DNA of 64,000 nt from Streptomyces asiaticus (GTDB lineage: Bacteria > Actinomycetota > Actinomycetes > Streptomycetales > Streptomycetaceae): assembly GCF_018138715.1 (NCBI RefSeq), contig NZ_JAGSHX010000006.1, positions 5,642,001 to 5,706,000 of the forward strand. Direction: 5' to 3'. Each line of letters begins with the position of its first letter. Within the stretch, counting starts at the first letter, position 1. The notes under the pieces were generated by a model, which searched no databases, was not told the DNA's origin, and saw nothing but the letters and a program-made list of their open reading frames with translations. This document shows positions 9,372-19,447 of the stretch, one piece after another. Position numbers and translations under genes: made by a program.

Positions 9372-10400
9372 TCAGAAGGCAGACGCGTCTGGCGCGGTGC
9401 CATCGTCCGCCACCAGATGGCACGAGACCTCGCGGCGGCCGCCGCCCTCCGCGAGCCGCCGCGGCACGGGCGGCTCGGTGCGGCAGCGGTCGACGGCGAG
9501 CGGACAGCGGGTGTGGAAGCGGCAGCCGCTCGGCGGATCCAGCGGGCTGGGCAGCTCCCCGCTGAGCACGATCCGGGCGCGCGACCGCTGCGCGGCCGGG
9601 TTCGGCACCGGGGCCGCGGACAGCAGGGCCTGGGTGTACGGATGCTTGGGGTCGGCGAACAGCTCGGCGGCCGGGGCCTGTTCCACCAGCTGCCCCAGAT
9701 ACATCACGGCGATCCGGTCGGCGAGGTACTCGACGGCGGCCAGGTCATGGGTGATGAACAGACACCCGAACCGCCGCTCCCGCTGGAGGTCCGCCAGCAG
9801 ATTGAGCACGGACGCCTGGACGGAGACGTCCAGCGCCGACGTCGGCTCGTCGGCCACCAGCAGCTGGGGGTCGACCGACAGCGCGCGGGCGATGGAGACC
9901 CGCTGCCGCTGTCCGCCGGAGAGTTCATGGGGCCGCCGTCGCGCCAGTTCGGGCCGCAGCCCCACCTGGGCCAGCAGCGCGGCGACCCGGTCGCGCAGGG
10001 CGTCGCCGGACGCCAGGCGGTGCAGCCGCAGCGGCTGGCCGACGATGGCGCCCACGGTCATCCGCGGGTCGAGCGAGGAGGACGGGTCCTGGAAGACCAG
10101 GTGGAAGTCCTTGCGCAGCGGACGCAGCGCCCGCCTCGAAAGACGGGTCACATCGCGGCCGTTGATCGTCACCTGGCCCGCGGTCGGCCGGTCCAGCCGT
10201 ACGGCGCACCGTCCCACCGTTGACTTGCCGCTGCCGGACTCCCCGACCAGGCCGACGATCTCGCCCCGGCCGATGCTGAGGCTGACCCCGTCGACCGCCC
10301 TGACGGTGCCGGCGGGGCCGGTGAAGTGCCGGACCAGGCCACTGATGTCGAGCACGGCGTCATCCCGCGACGCCTCCGGGGGCGCGACGGCGGCGGTCAT
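9372..10400 (-). CDS. Oligopeptide/nickel-type ABC transporter ATPase (OppF/DppF-like)
   Basis: 342 residues. Walker A is GESGSGKST (residues 53-61); the signature [15 protein letters not shown], Walker [13 protein letters not shown] and H-loop THDL follow. The C-terminal oligopeptide-transporter extension has the cysteine motif [14 protein letters not shown]. It is the second ATPase and the last gene of the five-gene importer operon, overlapping the preceding ATPase gene by ATGA (10397-10400). It energises uptake of peptides or related solutes at the cytoplasmic face. Confidence 0.92.
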   Translation of the reverse strand: MTAAVAPPEASRDDAVLDISGLVRHFTGPAGTVRAVDGVSLSIGRGEIVGLVGESGSGKSTVGRCAVRLDRPTAGQVTINGRDVTRLSRRALRPLRKDFHLVFQDPSSSLDPRMTVGAIVGQPLRLHRLASGDALRDRVAALLAQVGLRPELARRRPHELSGGQRQRVSIARALSVDPQLLVADEPTSALDVSVQASVLNLLADLQRERRFGCLFITHDLAAVEYLADRIAVMYLGQLVEQAPAAELFADPKHPYTQALLSAAPVPNPAAQRSRARIVLSGELPSPLDPPSGCRFHTRCPLAVDRCRTEPPVPRRLAEGGGRREVSCHLVADDGTAPDASAF

Positions 10401-11572
10401 GAGGCGGCCTCCTGTCCGGGGCGTTCGGAGCGTTCAGTGTGTTCGGAGCGTTCAGGGTGTTCGGGGTGTTCAGGGCGTTCGGGGTGCACCGGCACCGGAT
10501 ACCAGCACGCGGCCTCATGCGACTCGGATTGCTCGGCTTGCTCGGAGCGCCCGTCCCGTTCGTACCCCTCATGCCTCTCATCCCGCTCGCGCGGCGCCCG
10601 CAGCCCCCGCAGCCCCCGCAGTACGGGCCTCTGCTCCCCGCACCGCTCGTCGGCGTAGGAGCAGCGGGGCTGGAAGGTGCAGCGGTCGGGCTGTTCGGTG
10701 AGGCTCGGCACCAGTCCGGGGATCTCCTGGAGCCGCCCCCGCCCGCCCTCCGTCCGCCGCCGACCGGGCACCGGCACCGCGCCGAGCAGCCCGCGGGTGT
10801 ACGGATGGCGGGGCGCGCCGAACAGCTCGTCCACCGGGGCCTGTTCGACGCCCCGGCCCGCGTACATCACCAGCACCCGGTCGGCGATGTCGGCGACCAC
10901 GCCCAGATCGTGGGTGATCAGCACGATCGCGGTGCCGAGCCGCTCCCGCAGGGATTGCAGCACCTCCAGGATGCCCGCCTGCACGGTGACGTCCAGCGCG
11001 GTGGTGGGCTCGTCGGCGATGAGCACGGCGGGGTCGCAGGCGATCGCGATGGCGATCATCACCCGCTGCCGCATTCCGCCGCTGAGCTGGTGGGGATAGT
11101 CGCGGGCCCGCTGGGCGGGGGCGGGGATGCCGACGAGGTCGAGCAGGTCCACGGCCCGCTCGCGCGCCTCCCGGCGGCCGATCCCCTGATGGCGCCGGAG
11201 GACCTCGCCCACCTGGCGGCCGATGGTGAGCACGGGGTTCAGCGAGGTCATCGGCTCCTGGAAGATCATCGCGATCTCCCGGCCGCGGACGTCCCGCAGT
11301 TCGCTCTCGTCCGCCCCCACCAGCTCCCGTCCGCCCAGCCGGACGGAGCCGCCGACGCTCGCCGTGGGCGGCAGCAGCCCCATGACGGCGGTGGAGGTCA
11401 CGGACTTGCCGCAGCCGGACTCGCCGACCACGGCCAGTACTTCACCGGCGGCGATGTCGTACGACAGCCCGTCCACCGCGTGGACCACGCGGGTCGGGGT
11501 GCGGAAGACCACGGACAGGTCCCGCACGCTCAGGGCGGGGGGCGCGGTGGACGGCGCGGTGGACGTGGTCAT
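10397..11572 (-). CDS. Oligopeptide/nickel-type ABC transporter ATPase (OppD/DppD-like) with C-terminal insertion
   Basis: 391 residues. Walker A GESGCGKS, signature [14 protein letters not shown], Walker [12 protein letters not shown] and H-loop THDL are intact. After the usual motif [14 protein letters not shown] comes a charged low-complexity insertion of some 40 residues ([20 protein letters not shown]), the family's next cysteine in EAACWYPV, and a second repeat-rich tail ([20 protein letters not shown]). The DNA there (10421-10486) is a run of GTTCGGAGC-like 9-bp units, so both tracts probably grew by repeat slippage. Start overlaps the upstream permease stop (ATGA at 11569-11572). Confidence 0.92.
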   Translation of the reverse strand: MTTSTAPSTAPPALSVRDLSVVFRTPTRVVHAVDGLSYDIAAGEVLAVVGESGCGKSVTSTAVMGLLPPTASVGGSVRLGGRELVGADESELRDVRGREIAMIFQEPMTSLNPVLTIGRQVGEVLRRHQGIGRREARERAVDLLDLVGIPAPAQRARDYPHQLSGGMRQRVMIAIAIACDPAVLIADEPTTALDVTVQAGILEVLQSLRERLGTAIVLITHDLGVVADIADRVLVMYAGRGVEQAPVDELFGAPRHPYTRGLLGAVPVPGRRRTEGGRGRLQEIPGLVPSLTEQPDRCTFQPRCSYADERCGEQRPVLRGLRGLRAPRERDERHEGYERDGRSEQAEQSESHEAACWYPVPVHPERPEHPEHPERSEHTERSERPGQEAAS

Positions 11573-12462
11573 CGGCTGTCTCCCTGGGGGTCGAGGATGT
11601 CGCGCAGCCCGTCCCCGAGCAGATTGAACGCGAGCGTCGCGGCGATGATCGCGAGGCCCGGGAAGACCGCCATCCAGGGCGCGGCGGCGATGTACGCCTG
11701 GGCGCTGGAGAGCATCACCCCGAGCGAGGGGGACGGCGGCTGGACGCCGAGGCCGAGGAAGCTCAGCAGCGCCTCACCGATGATCGCGGTGGGGATGCCC
11801 ACGGTGGCCTGGACGGTCAGCGCGGACAGGGCGCCGGGCAGGATATGGCGGAAGAGCACGGTGCCGTCCCCGCCGCCGTTTGCCACGGCCGCCGCCACAT
11901 AGTCCAGGTGTTTGAGCCGCAGTGTCTCCGCCCGGGTGATCCGGATGACGGCCGGGATCTGCGAGACGCCGACCGCGATCGTGGCGTTGAGCAGGGACGG
12001 TCCGAGGATGGTGGCCAGGCCCACCGCCAGCACCAGGAAGGGGAAGGCGAGCAGGGTGTCGGTGAGCCGGGAGACCACCGAGTCGGCGAACCGCCCGTAG
12101 TAGCCCGCGATCAGCCCGAGCGGCACCCCGGCCGCGAAGGCCAGCGCCACCGCGAGCAGCCCGATCTGGAGCGAGGCCCGCACCCCGTACACGACCCGGG
12201 AGAGCTGATCGCGGCCCAGGTCGTCGGTGCCCAGCCAGTGGGCCCAGCCCGGCGGCCGGAGGGCGGCGGTGAAGTCGGGGCGGGCCGGGTCGTACGGCGC
12301 GATGAGCGGGGCGCCCACCGCGATCAGCACCAGGAGCGCGGCGGCCACGGCCCCGGTGAGGGCCAGCTTGTTACGGGTCAGCAGCCGGAGCCGGGACAGC
12401 GGGGCGAGCGGGGCCCGCTCCCGCTCCCCGGCGGCGGGAAGGGCGGTAGTCGCGGCGCTCAC
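11569..12462 (-). CDS. ABC transporter permease (DppC/OppC-like)
   Basis: 297 residues from GTG 12462, which overlaps the stop of the preceding permease (GTGA). An N-terminal OppC segment ([23 protein letters not shown]) leads to the [20 protein letters not shown] motif of the family. About six membrane helices follow, with the ATPase-contact loop around EAxxG-type sequence ([20 protein letters not shown]). It pairs with the DppB-like permease to form the membrane channel. Confidence 0.92.
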   Translation of the reverse strand: MSAATTALPAAGERERAPLAPLSRLRLLTRNKLALTGAVAAALLVLIAVGAPLIAPYDPARPDFTAALRPPGWAHWLGTDDLGRDQLSRVVYGVRASLQIGLLAVALAFAAGVPLGLIAGYYGRFADSVVSRLTDTLLAFPFLVLAVGLATILGPSLLNATIAVGVSQIPAVIRITRAETLRLKHLDYVAAAVANGGGDGTVLFRHILPGALSALTVQATVGIPTAIIGEALLSFLGLGVQPPSPSLGVMLSSAQAYIAAAPWMAVFPGLAIIAATLAFNLLGDGLRDILDPQGDSR

Positions 12463-13409
12463 TGCGCACCTCCGAGCCGGATACGGGGGTCGATCACCGA
12501 ATAGGCCAGGTCCACCAGGAGGTTGACGACGATGTAGGCGGTGGAGGTGAACAGCACCACGCCCTGCACCATCGCGTAGTCGCGGGAGAAGACCGCGTCG
12601 ATGGTGAGCTTGCCGAAGCCCGGCAGGACGAAGATCTGCTCGGTGACCACCGCGCCCGAGATGAGGTGCCCGAGCTGGAGTCCGAGCACGGTCACCACGG
12701 TGACCAGGCTGTTCCGCAGGGCGTGCCCCATGATCACCTGGCGTCGGGAGAGCCCCTTGGCGCGTGCCGTGCGCACGTAGTCGGCGGACAGCGAGCCCAG
12801 CATGGCCGCGCGCGTCTGCCGCATCACGACCGCCGCCAGACCGGAGCCGAGGACGATCACCGGGAGCACCATATGGCGCAGGTTCTCCATCGGGTCCACG
12901 CCGAACGGCACGAAACCGGAGGCCGCGAAGACCGGGACGGCGATCGCGAAGGCGAGGACGAGCACGATGCCGAGCCAGAACGCGGGCACCGAAAGCCCCA
13001 GCAGCGCCACCGCGTTGACCAGCCACTCCTCGGGCCTGCCGCGTCGGACCGCCGCCACCACCCCGGCACCCACGCCGACCACGACCGCGAGCAGCAGGGC
13101 CAGCGCGGACAGTTCGAGGGTGACGGGCAGCGCCTCCATCACCGAGTCCAGGACCGGCAGCCCGGTGCGGGAGGAGACGCCGAGGTCGCCGGTGGCGGCG
13201 TGCCGCACATAGCGCACGTACTGCACCACGATGTTGTCGTCGAGCCCGTAGCTCTCGCGGATCTGGGCGATCGCCTCGGGCGTCGGCTCCTCCCCGGCCA
13301 GCGCGGTGGCGGTGTCGCCGGGCAGCGCCCGTACACCGGCGAAGACCACGACACTGACCAGGAAGAGCGTGATCAGCGATTCGCCGAGCCGGCGGATCGG
13401 ATACGACAT
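12459..13409 (-). CDS. ABC transporter permease (DppB/OppB-like)
   Basis: 316 residues, starting MSYPIRRLGESLITLFLVSVVVF at ATG 13409, which shares one base with the upstream lipoprotein stop (TGATG). The family's N-terminal helix, LPGDTA motif and EAA-like loop (DYVRTARAKGLSRRQVIMGHALRN) are present. About six transmembrane helices. The reading frame is open far upstream, but those codons are the shadow of the binding-protein gene. Confidence 0.92.
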   Translation of the reverse strand: MSYPIRRLGESLITLFLVSVVVFAGVRALPGDTATALAGEEPTPEAIAQIRESYGLDDNIVVQYVRYVRHAATGDLGVSSRTGLPVLDSVMEALPVTLELSALALLLAVVVGVGAGVVAAVRRGRPEEWLVNAVALLGLSVPAFWLGIVLVLAFAIAVPVFAASGFVPFGVDPMENLRHMVLPVIVLGSGLAAVVMRQTRAAMLGSLSADYVRTARAKGLSRRQVIMGHALRNSLVTVVTVLGLQLGHLISGAVVTEQIFVLPGFGKLTIDAVFSRDYAMVQGVVLFTSTAYIVVNLLVDLAYSVIDPRIRLGGAQ

Positions 13410-15076
13410 CAGCTCCCTCCCCTCACATATCCGGCGTCCTTCACCCGGATCAGCCCGTCGCCGAAGACCTTCAGCCCGGCGACCTTCTTCGTCACGAAGA
13501 CGTAGTTCGTGGGCTGGATCAGATAGAGCACGGTGTGCGCGGCGCGGACGCGCTCCACGAGCCGGGCGTAGATCTTCTTGCGGGCGGGTTTGGCCGCGGT
13601 GGTGCCGCCCTCGGCGATCAGCCGGTCGATGGCGGGGTCGGAGAGCCCGCCGTAGTTCTGGGCGCCGCCGGTGCCGGCGAACACGTCGATGTTGCCCGCC
13701 GGGTCCAGCCGACCCGACCAGTTGGTGGTCGCCGCCTGGAAGTCGCCCGCGCGGGAGTGCTCCAGGCCGGTGGCGAACTCGGTGGGCGCCAGGCTCACCG
13801 CGAAGCCCGCCTCCTTGGCCATGGCCTGGATGACCTGGCCCAGCCGGTTGTCCTCCGGGGTGGTGCTGATCTGGAGCCGCACCCGGACCGGTGTGGTCAC
13901 CTTGGCGGCCCTGAGCAGCCGCTTGGCCTTGGCCAGGTCGCGGGCCGGGCAGCGGGACCCGGTGGCGTACGGGGTGCCGACGGGGAGCGGACCGCAGGTG
14001 GGCCGGTAGCGGCCCTGGAAGACGATGGTGTTGATCAGGTCGCGGTCCAGGGAGAGGTCGAACGCCTCGCGCACCCGTACGTCCCGAGCGATCGGGGTGT
14101 CGATCCGGCCCGGCGGCGCCCCCGCGCCCTTGGTGTTCCCGATGTTGAGGGTCAGTCCGTAGTAGCCCAGCGAGGAGGAGTGGAACAGCTGGAGCCCGGG
14201 TTCGGTGAGCGCCCTGCCCACCTGGACCGGGTCCATCTGGTCGCCCACCTGGATGTCGCCGGACTGGAGGTTCGCCAGCCGGACGTTGCCGTCGGTGATG
14301 GTGCGGTAGATCACCCGCCGCAGATGGACGGCGTCGGCGTCGTAGTAGTTCGGGTCCTTGTCCAGCACGATGCGGTCGCCCACCACGCGCTCGGCGTAGC
14401 GGAACGGGCCGACGCAGGTGGGGTGGCTCGCGAAGCCCTTGCCGTAGCGCTTCAGCGCGGTGGGGGACATGACCATGCCCGCGCGGTCCGCGAGCAGCGC
14501 GAGCAGCGGGACGTACGGCTTGGCCAGCCGCAGCCGTACGGTGTCGTCGCCGACCGCCTGGACCGAGGTGAGGGGCTTCAGCTCGCTCGCGCGCACGGAA
14601 CCGGTCAGCGTCCGGTGCCGGTCCAGGGAGGTCTTGACCGCCTCGGCGTCCATGCGGGTGCCGTCGGCGAACCGGACGCCGCGCCGCAGCTTGACGGTGA
14701 CGGTGCGGCCGCCGTCGCTCGTCGTGGGCGGGGCGGCGGCGAGCTGCGGCACGATCCGGTTCGCGGCGTCGACGTCGTAGAGCTTCTCGCACATCGCGGT
14801 GAACACGGTCCGGCCCACGGCGGTGCTGGCCAGGGTGGGGTCCAGCTTGTCCGGGTCCGATTTGAGGGCGATGGTGAGCGTTCCGCCGTCGCGGGCGGGC
14901 CGGGGGTCGGTCATCCGGTCGGCGCCCACCTCGGCCGTGGGGGAGGCCAGGGAGGCGCAGCCGGCGGTGGCGCCGGCCACCAGCACCCACAGCACCCGGG
15001 CGGCGAGGGCGGCGGCGCGCGGTCGGTGGCGGGTGGGTGGGGGCCGGTCGCTGGGTCCGCTCGTTCTTTGGCGCAT
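13409..15076 (-). CDS. Peptide/nickel-type ABC transporter substrate-binding lipoprotein
   Basis: 555 residues, solute-binding family 5. From ATG 15076 a basic N-terminus and hydrophobic segment end in a lipobox (GATAGC, lipidated Cys40). Mature motifs include GGTLTIALKSDPDKLDPTLA, VKLRRGVRFADGTRMDAEAV and PTCVGPFRYAE. It captures the ligand outside the membrane and hands it to the two permeases encoded next. It is the first gene of the operon; the FadR-type operator lies 81 bp upstream of its start. The substrate cannot be told from sequence; short peptides are the default guess. Confidence 0.92.
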   Translation of the reverse strand: MRQRTSGPSDRPPPTRHRPRAAALAARVLWVLVAGATAGCASLASPTAEVGADRMTDPRPARDGGTLTIALKSDPDKLDPTLASTAVGRTVFTAMCEKLYDVDAANRIVPQLAAAPPTTSDGGRTVTVKLRRGVRFADGTRMDAEAVKTSLDRHRTLTGSVRASELKPLTSVQAVGDDTVRLRLAKPYVPLLALLADRAGMVMSPTALKRYGKGFASHPTCVGPFRYAERVVGDRIVLDKDPNYYDADAVHLRRVIYRTITDGNVRLANLQSGDIQVGDQMDPVQVGRALTEPGLQLFHSSSLGYYGLTLNIGNTKGAGAPPGRIDTPIARDVRVREAFDLSLDRDLINTIVFQGRYRPTCGPLPVGTPYATGSRCPARDLAKAKRLLRAAKVTTPVRVRLQISTTPEDNRLGQVIQAMAKEAGFAVSLAPTEFATGLEHSRAGDFQAATTNWSGRLDPAGNIDVFAGTGGAQNYGGLSDPAIDRLIAEGGTTAAKPARKKIYARLVERVRAAHTVLYLIQPTNYVFVTKKVAGLKVFGDGLIRVKDAGYVRGGS

Positions 15077-15380
15077 GGCGGGATGCCTCACTGCTGGGGA
15101 CGTCGGGGCGCGCGCTGCGGTGCGGCCAGGATGGCGCAGCGGCCGCATTTGGCCCATTGGTAGGACCAAATTGATGTCGGTGGACGCTAGCGTGCGGACC
15201 CGGTGACTCCGGTTGCCCGCCCGTCACCACCTGGTTAAATCCGCTCGCGGCGGCGACGGGGCGGAGGCCGGGCGGAGGCCGGGAGGACACCGGGATGACG
15301 TCCGCCGGGTGTGAGACTCTGGACCACCGGCCGGACCGGAAAGCTGGAGAAAGCTGAAGAAGGCGGAGGAAAGCCAGGAG
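15077..15380. promoter_or_regulatory. Divergent control region of importer operon and FadR-type regulator
   Basis: 304 bp. Besides the TTGGT/ACCAA palindrome at 15157-15169 it holds a smaller inverted repeat ACCA-CC-TGGT at 15226-15235, followed by TTAAAT, which could be part of a promoter. No gene is seen. Confidence 0.6.
15157..15169. promoter_or_regulatory. FadR-family operator
   Basis: TTGGT-AGG-ACCAA is a perfect palindrome and contains TGGTNNNACCA, the form reported for FadR-subfamily GntR regulators. It lies between the importer operon and the divergent FadR-type gene, 81 bp from the lipoprotein start. The match and position make it the probable binding site of the 15381 gene product. 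Confidence 0.75.
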
Positions 15381-16127
15381 ATGGACTGGCGGCAACTGCG
15401 GCACTCCACCCTGTCGAGGCCGGACGCCCTGGCCGTCGGCCTGGAGCGGCTGATCCTGAGCGGAGAGCTGGCGCCCGGTTCCCGGGTCCCCCCGGAGCGG
15501 GAGCTCGCGGAGAGCCTCGGCGTCTCCCGGGGCTCGGTCCGCGAGGCGCTGCGCGCCCTCGCCTCGCGCGGACTGGTCGCCCGGCGCCCCGGCTCCGGCA
15601 CCGTCGTGCTCGACCCCGGGGCCACTCCGCGCGGCGACGTCCTGGCCTCCGGGCTCGAGGCCACGGCGGAGCTGTTGCAGGTCATGGAGGTGCGCGCGTG
15701 CATCGAGCCCTCGGTGACCGCGCGGGCCGCCCGGCGGGCCACCCCCTCCGACATCGTCCAGCTGCACGCCCTGCTGGACGCGATGCGACGCGAGCCCACG
15801 CGGCAGGAGTTCACCGACCTGGACCGCACCTTCCACCGCGCCATCGCCCAGTACACCCGCAACCCGCTGCTGCTGCGGCTGCTGGACCGGGTCTACGAGA
15901 TCGGCGAGCCCGGGCGGCGCAAGACCTCGCTGTCCGCCGCCCGCCGGCGCGCCACGATCGAGGAGCACCAGGCCATCCTGCGGGCGATCGAGGACCGCGA
16001 CCCGGAGGCGGCCCGAGCGGCCTCCGAGGCGCATCTGGACTCGGTGCTGCACCGGATCGAGGAGCAGCGAAAAAAATCTTCGGACGGGGATGTCGAGAAC
16101 GCGGGACCGGCTCCGTCCCCGGGGTGA
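15381..16127 (+). CDS. GntR-family regulator, FadR/FCD subfamily
   Basis: 248 residues. Winged HTH of GntR type at residues about 14-76 (ELAESLGVSRGSVREALRAL, then a wing ending RPGSGTVV). The C-terminal FCD domain keeps the metal/ligand set Asp148, His152, His196 and His218 (DLDRTFHRAIA, EEHQAIL, EAHL). Such proteins repress catabolic or uptake genes until an acid ligand binds. It is divergent from the peptide-type importer operon and probably controls it through the 15157 palindrome. Start chosen for the AAAGCCAGGAG upstream of ATG 15381. Confidence 0.9.
   Translation: MDWRQLRHSTLSRPDALAVGLERLILSGELAPGSRVPPERELAESLGVSRGSVREALRALASRGLVARRPGSGTVVLDPGATPRGDVLASGLEATAELLQVMEVRACIEPSVTARAARRATPSDIVQLHALLDAMRREPTRQEFTDLDRTFHRAIAQYTRNPLLLRLLDRVYEIGEPGRRKTSLSAARRRATIEEHQAILRAIEDRDPEAARAASEAHLDSVLHRIEEQRKKSSDGDVENAGPAPSPG
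16091..16117 (+). promoter_or_regulatory. ECF42-type promoter
   Basis: TGTCGA (16091-16096), a 17-bp spacer and CGTC (16114-16117) match the ECF42 target motif as I recall it (TGTCGA at -35, CGA/TC at -10). It lies inside the last codons of the FadR-type gene, 53 bp before the DGPF gene that is co-encoded with the ECF42 sigma factor, implying autoregulation. An inverted repeat GCGACC-N6-GGTCGC follows at 16130-16147. Confidence 0.6.
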
Positions 16128-16169
16128 ACGCGACCACAATGGGTCGCATCCGCATCGAGGAGAACCACG

Positions 16170-16585
16170 ATGGCCAAGTACCTGCTGCTGAAGCACTACC
16201 GCGGCGCTCCGGCTCCGGTGAACAACGTGCCGATGGACCAGTGGACGCCGGAGGAGATCTCGGCGCATGTGCAGTACATGAACGACTTCGCGGCCCGGCT
16301 GGAGAAGACCGGCGAGTTCGTCGACGGTCAGGCGCTCGCCCCGGAGGGGTCGTGGGTGCGGTACGACGGCGAGGGGCGTCCGCCGGTCACCGACGGTCCG
16401 TTCGCCGAGACCAAGGACCTCATCGCGGGCTGGATGGTGATCGACGTCGACAGCCACGAGCGCGCCGTCGAGCTGGCCGGTGAGCTGTCGGCCGCTCCGG
16501 GGAAGGACGGGAAGCCGATCCACGAGTGGCTGGAGGTGCGCCCGTTCCTGGCCGCCAAGCCCAGCACCACGGAGTGCACTTTCAA

Positions 16586-16589
<4 letters not shown>
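16170..16589 (+). CDS. YciI/DGPF-domain protein partnered with ECF42 sigma factor
   Basis: 139 residues, preceded by GAGGAG at good spacing. The family's signature DGPFAETKDLIAGW is present, after MAKYLLLKHYRG and a YciI-like beta-alpha-beta core. DGPF proteins are the typical genetic partners of ECF41/ECF42 sigma factors; their molecular role is unknown. The stop overlaps the GTG of the sigma gene (GTGA, 16586-16589), so the two are translationally coupled. Confidence 0.9.
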
Positions 16590-17770
<1,181 letters not shown>

Positions 17771-17795
17771 CGGGCCGGGTCAGCCAGGAGCCGGC

Positions 17796-18047
17796 TCACG
17801 GACGGACGTACCGGTCGGGTTTGCCCTGGGGCCAGTTGACGGTGAGGCTCTGGCCGTCACCGCTGACCACGGCGTGGCCACCGGAGAGGGGCTCGCCCTG
17901 ACAGGTCATGGTGACGGCCATGCTCGCGCTGATCGTCCCGGGGCAGGACTTGCCCTGGTAGCCCACGCTGAGGGAACTGCCGGACACGGTCATGACGATC
18001 GCGTTGCCGTTCGGGTCGCGCACCTCGGAGTACCAGGTGCCCCGCAC
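17796..18047 (-). pseudogene. C-terminal part of a Pro/Ser-rich surface or membrane protein, start missing
   Basis: From GTG 18047 the frame gives 83 residues (VRGTWYSEVRDPNGNAIVMT, then a beta-rich domain with Cys in KSCPGTIS and MTCQGEP). Upstream the same frame stays open to 18428 and reads as a typical Ala/Pro/Ser/Thr linker (TSASPSPSRTEPAKRPRASP) but contains no ATG or GTG, and no membrane or signal segment. It looks like the linker and terminal domain of a kinase-like or anchored protein whose 5' part is lost. A short functional protein from the GTG cannot be excluded. Confidence 0.45.
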
Positions 18048-18576
18048 GCTCGCCGGGGCGCCCGCCCGGGTCGGCGCGGGGGCCTGCGGGTTCGGCGCCG
18101 TGCGGCGCGGGGCCGGGGTGGTGCCGCCGGCGGGTCGGGTGGCCCGGGGGCTGCTCGGGCTCGCACGGGGGCGCTTGGCGGGCTCCGTACGGCTCGGGCT
18201 GGGGCTCGCACTGGTGGGAGTGGCGGACGCGGTGCCGCGTTCCGCATCGTCGGCCTTCTGGGCGGACGCCGCCGCCCCGTCTCCTCCGGCGCGGTGACCC
18301 CTGCCGACTCGGGTGAACGAGGGGTTAAATCGCCCGGAAAGGCCGGTTACGGCGATGTCGTCATTTCTTCTGCAACTCCCTTCGAATAACGCGATGACCT
18401 GCGACTGCGGGAATCCTGCGGGAAACTAGGTAATTTCCCGGGCAACCGCTTGCCGTCCCTCAGGGTCTACCGGGGCGATCGGAAACACCCAATAGCCGAT
18501 CGCCGGCGCCCGGTGACTGAAACCGCGCTTACTCGCCGGCCCGATCGGCGCTGATTGCACGAAGGGCCCTTTCCCT
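18048..18576. other. Region upstream of the RTX-like gene
   Basis: The left part (to 18428) is the open, start-less linker frame described for the 17796 fragment. From 18429 to 18576 nothing coding is recognised; this stretch is less GC-rich and probably holds the promoter of the secreted RTX-like gene, with no motif I can name. Confidence 0.5.
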
Positions 18577-19368
18577 ATGCGCAGGTACCGGATCATGGCC
18601 GCTACGGCCACCCTCGCTCTCGCCCTGGGGGGAGCCGCGCTCGCGGCGCCCGCCGCCCAGGCGGCCCCGACGACCTCGGGCTCTCTCGTCCACGAGGACG
18701 GCGAGCTCTGGTACAAGGCCGCCGCGGGGCAGAAGAACAATCTGACGGTCTCCGAGCAGATCGTCAGCCGTGGGGAATTCGAGGAATATTACGTCCTCAC
18801 CTTCCGCGACAAGGGTGACATCACCATCGATCCGGAGGCGGCGAACTGGGACGAGTGCACCTACCCGACCGCGAGCGATCACACCGTCGCCCAGTGCGCG
18901 GTGGAAATCCCGCAGAACTCCGACGACTCCGACAACTTCGATGTCGATCTCGGTGACGGCAATGACACCGCGAAGATCGACCCCAATGGCTCGGCCTACG
19001 CCGGAATTCACGGCGGCGCCGGCAACGACGTCCTCCAGGGCAGCGCGGCGCCCACGTTCTACGGCGAGGGCGGCAACGACAAGATCGACGGTGGCGGCGG
19101 TGTCATGGGCTTCGGCGCCTACGGCGGCGACGGCGACGACACCATCACCAACTGCGCGCAGGAATGCCACGGTGACGCCGGGAACGACACCATCACCGGC
19201 GGCTCCGAGGACAACATCCTGCGCGGGGGCACCGGCAACGACATCCTCCGTGGCGGCAAGGGCGACGACACCCTCTACGGCAACAGCGGCGACGACGTGC
19301 TGTGGGGCGGCGAGGGCAATGACACCCTCTCCGGCGGCACGGGCAACAACGAGGTCCACCAGGACTGA
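18577..19368 (+). CDS. Secreted calcium-binding (RTX-like) repeat protein
   Basis: 263 residues with a classical signal peptide ([20 protein letters not shown], cleavage near AQA-AP at 29-31). A globular region of about 110 residues with two Cys precedes repeats of the hemolysin-type nonapeptide GGxGNDxLx, about eight copies from residue 125 on ([45 protein letters not shown]), which fold as a Ca2+-loaded beta roll. There is no catalytic domain and no type I secretion system nearby, and the Sec signal replaces the usual C-terminal signal. A structural or matrix role outside the cell is plausible. Confidence 0.88.
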   Translation: MRRYRIMAATATLALALGGAALAAPAAQAAPTTSGSLVHEDGELWYKAAAGQKNNLTVSEQIVSRGEFEEYYVLTFRDKGDITIDPEAANWDECTYPTASDHTVAQCAVEIPQNSDDSDNFDVDLGDGNDTAKIDPNGSAYAGIHGGAGNDVLQGSAAPTFYGEGGNDKIDGGGGVMGFGAYGGDGDDTITNCAQECHGDAGNDTITGGSEDNILRGGTGNDILRGGKGDDTLYGNSGDDVLWGGEGNDTLSGGTGNNEVHQD

Positions 19369-19393
19369 GACCGGGCAGGACCAGGTCTCACTG

Positions 19394-19424
19394 GGGCCGG
19401 GGCTCCCCTCACGAGCCCCGGCCC
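19394..19424. terminator. Strong bidirectional terminator
   Basis: GGGCCGGGGCTC and GAGCCCCGGCCC form a perfect 12-bp stem around a 7-nt loop, between the convergent RTX-like and sugar-binding genes. Confidence 0.85.
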
Positions 19425-19447
19425 TCCCCGTGCCTGCTCCCCTTCGC

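Noticed and set aside
12459..16523. A 1354-codon open frame on the minus strand
   Set aside because: Only its last 316 codons are protein-like (the DppB permease). The rest is the antisense or shifted shadow of the binding-protein and regulator genes, a usual effect of high GC.
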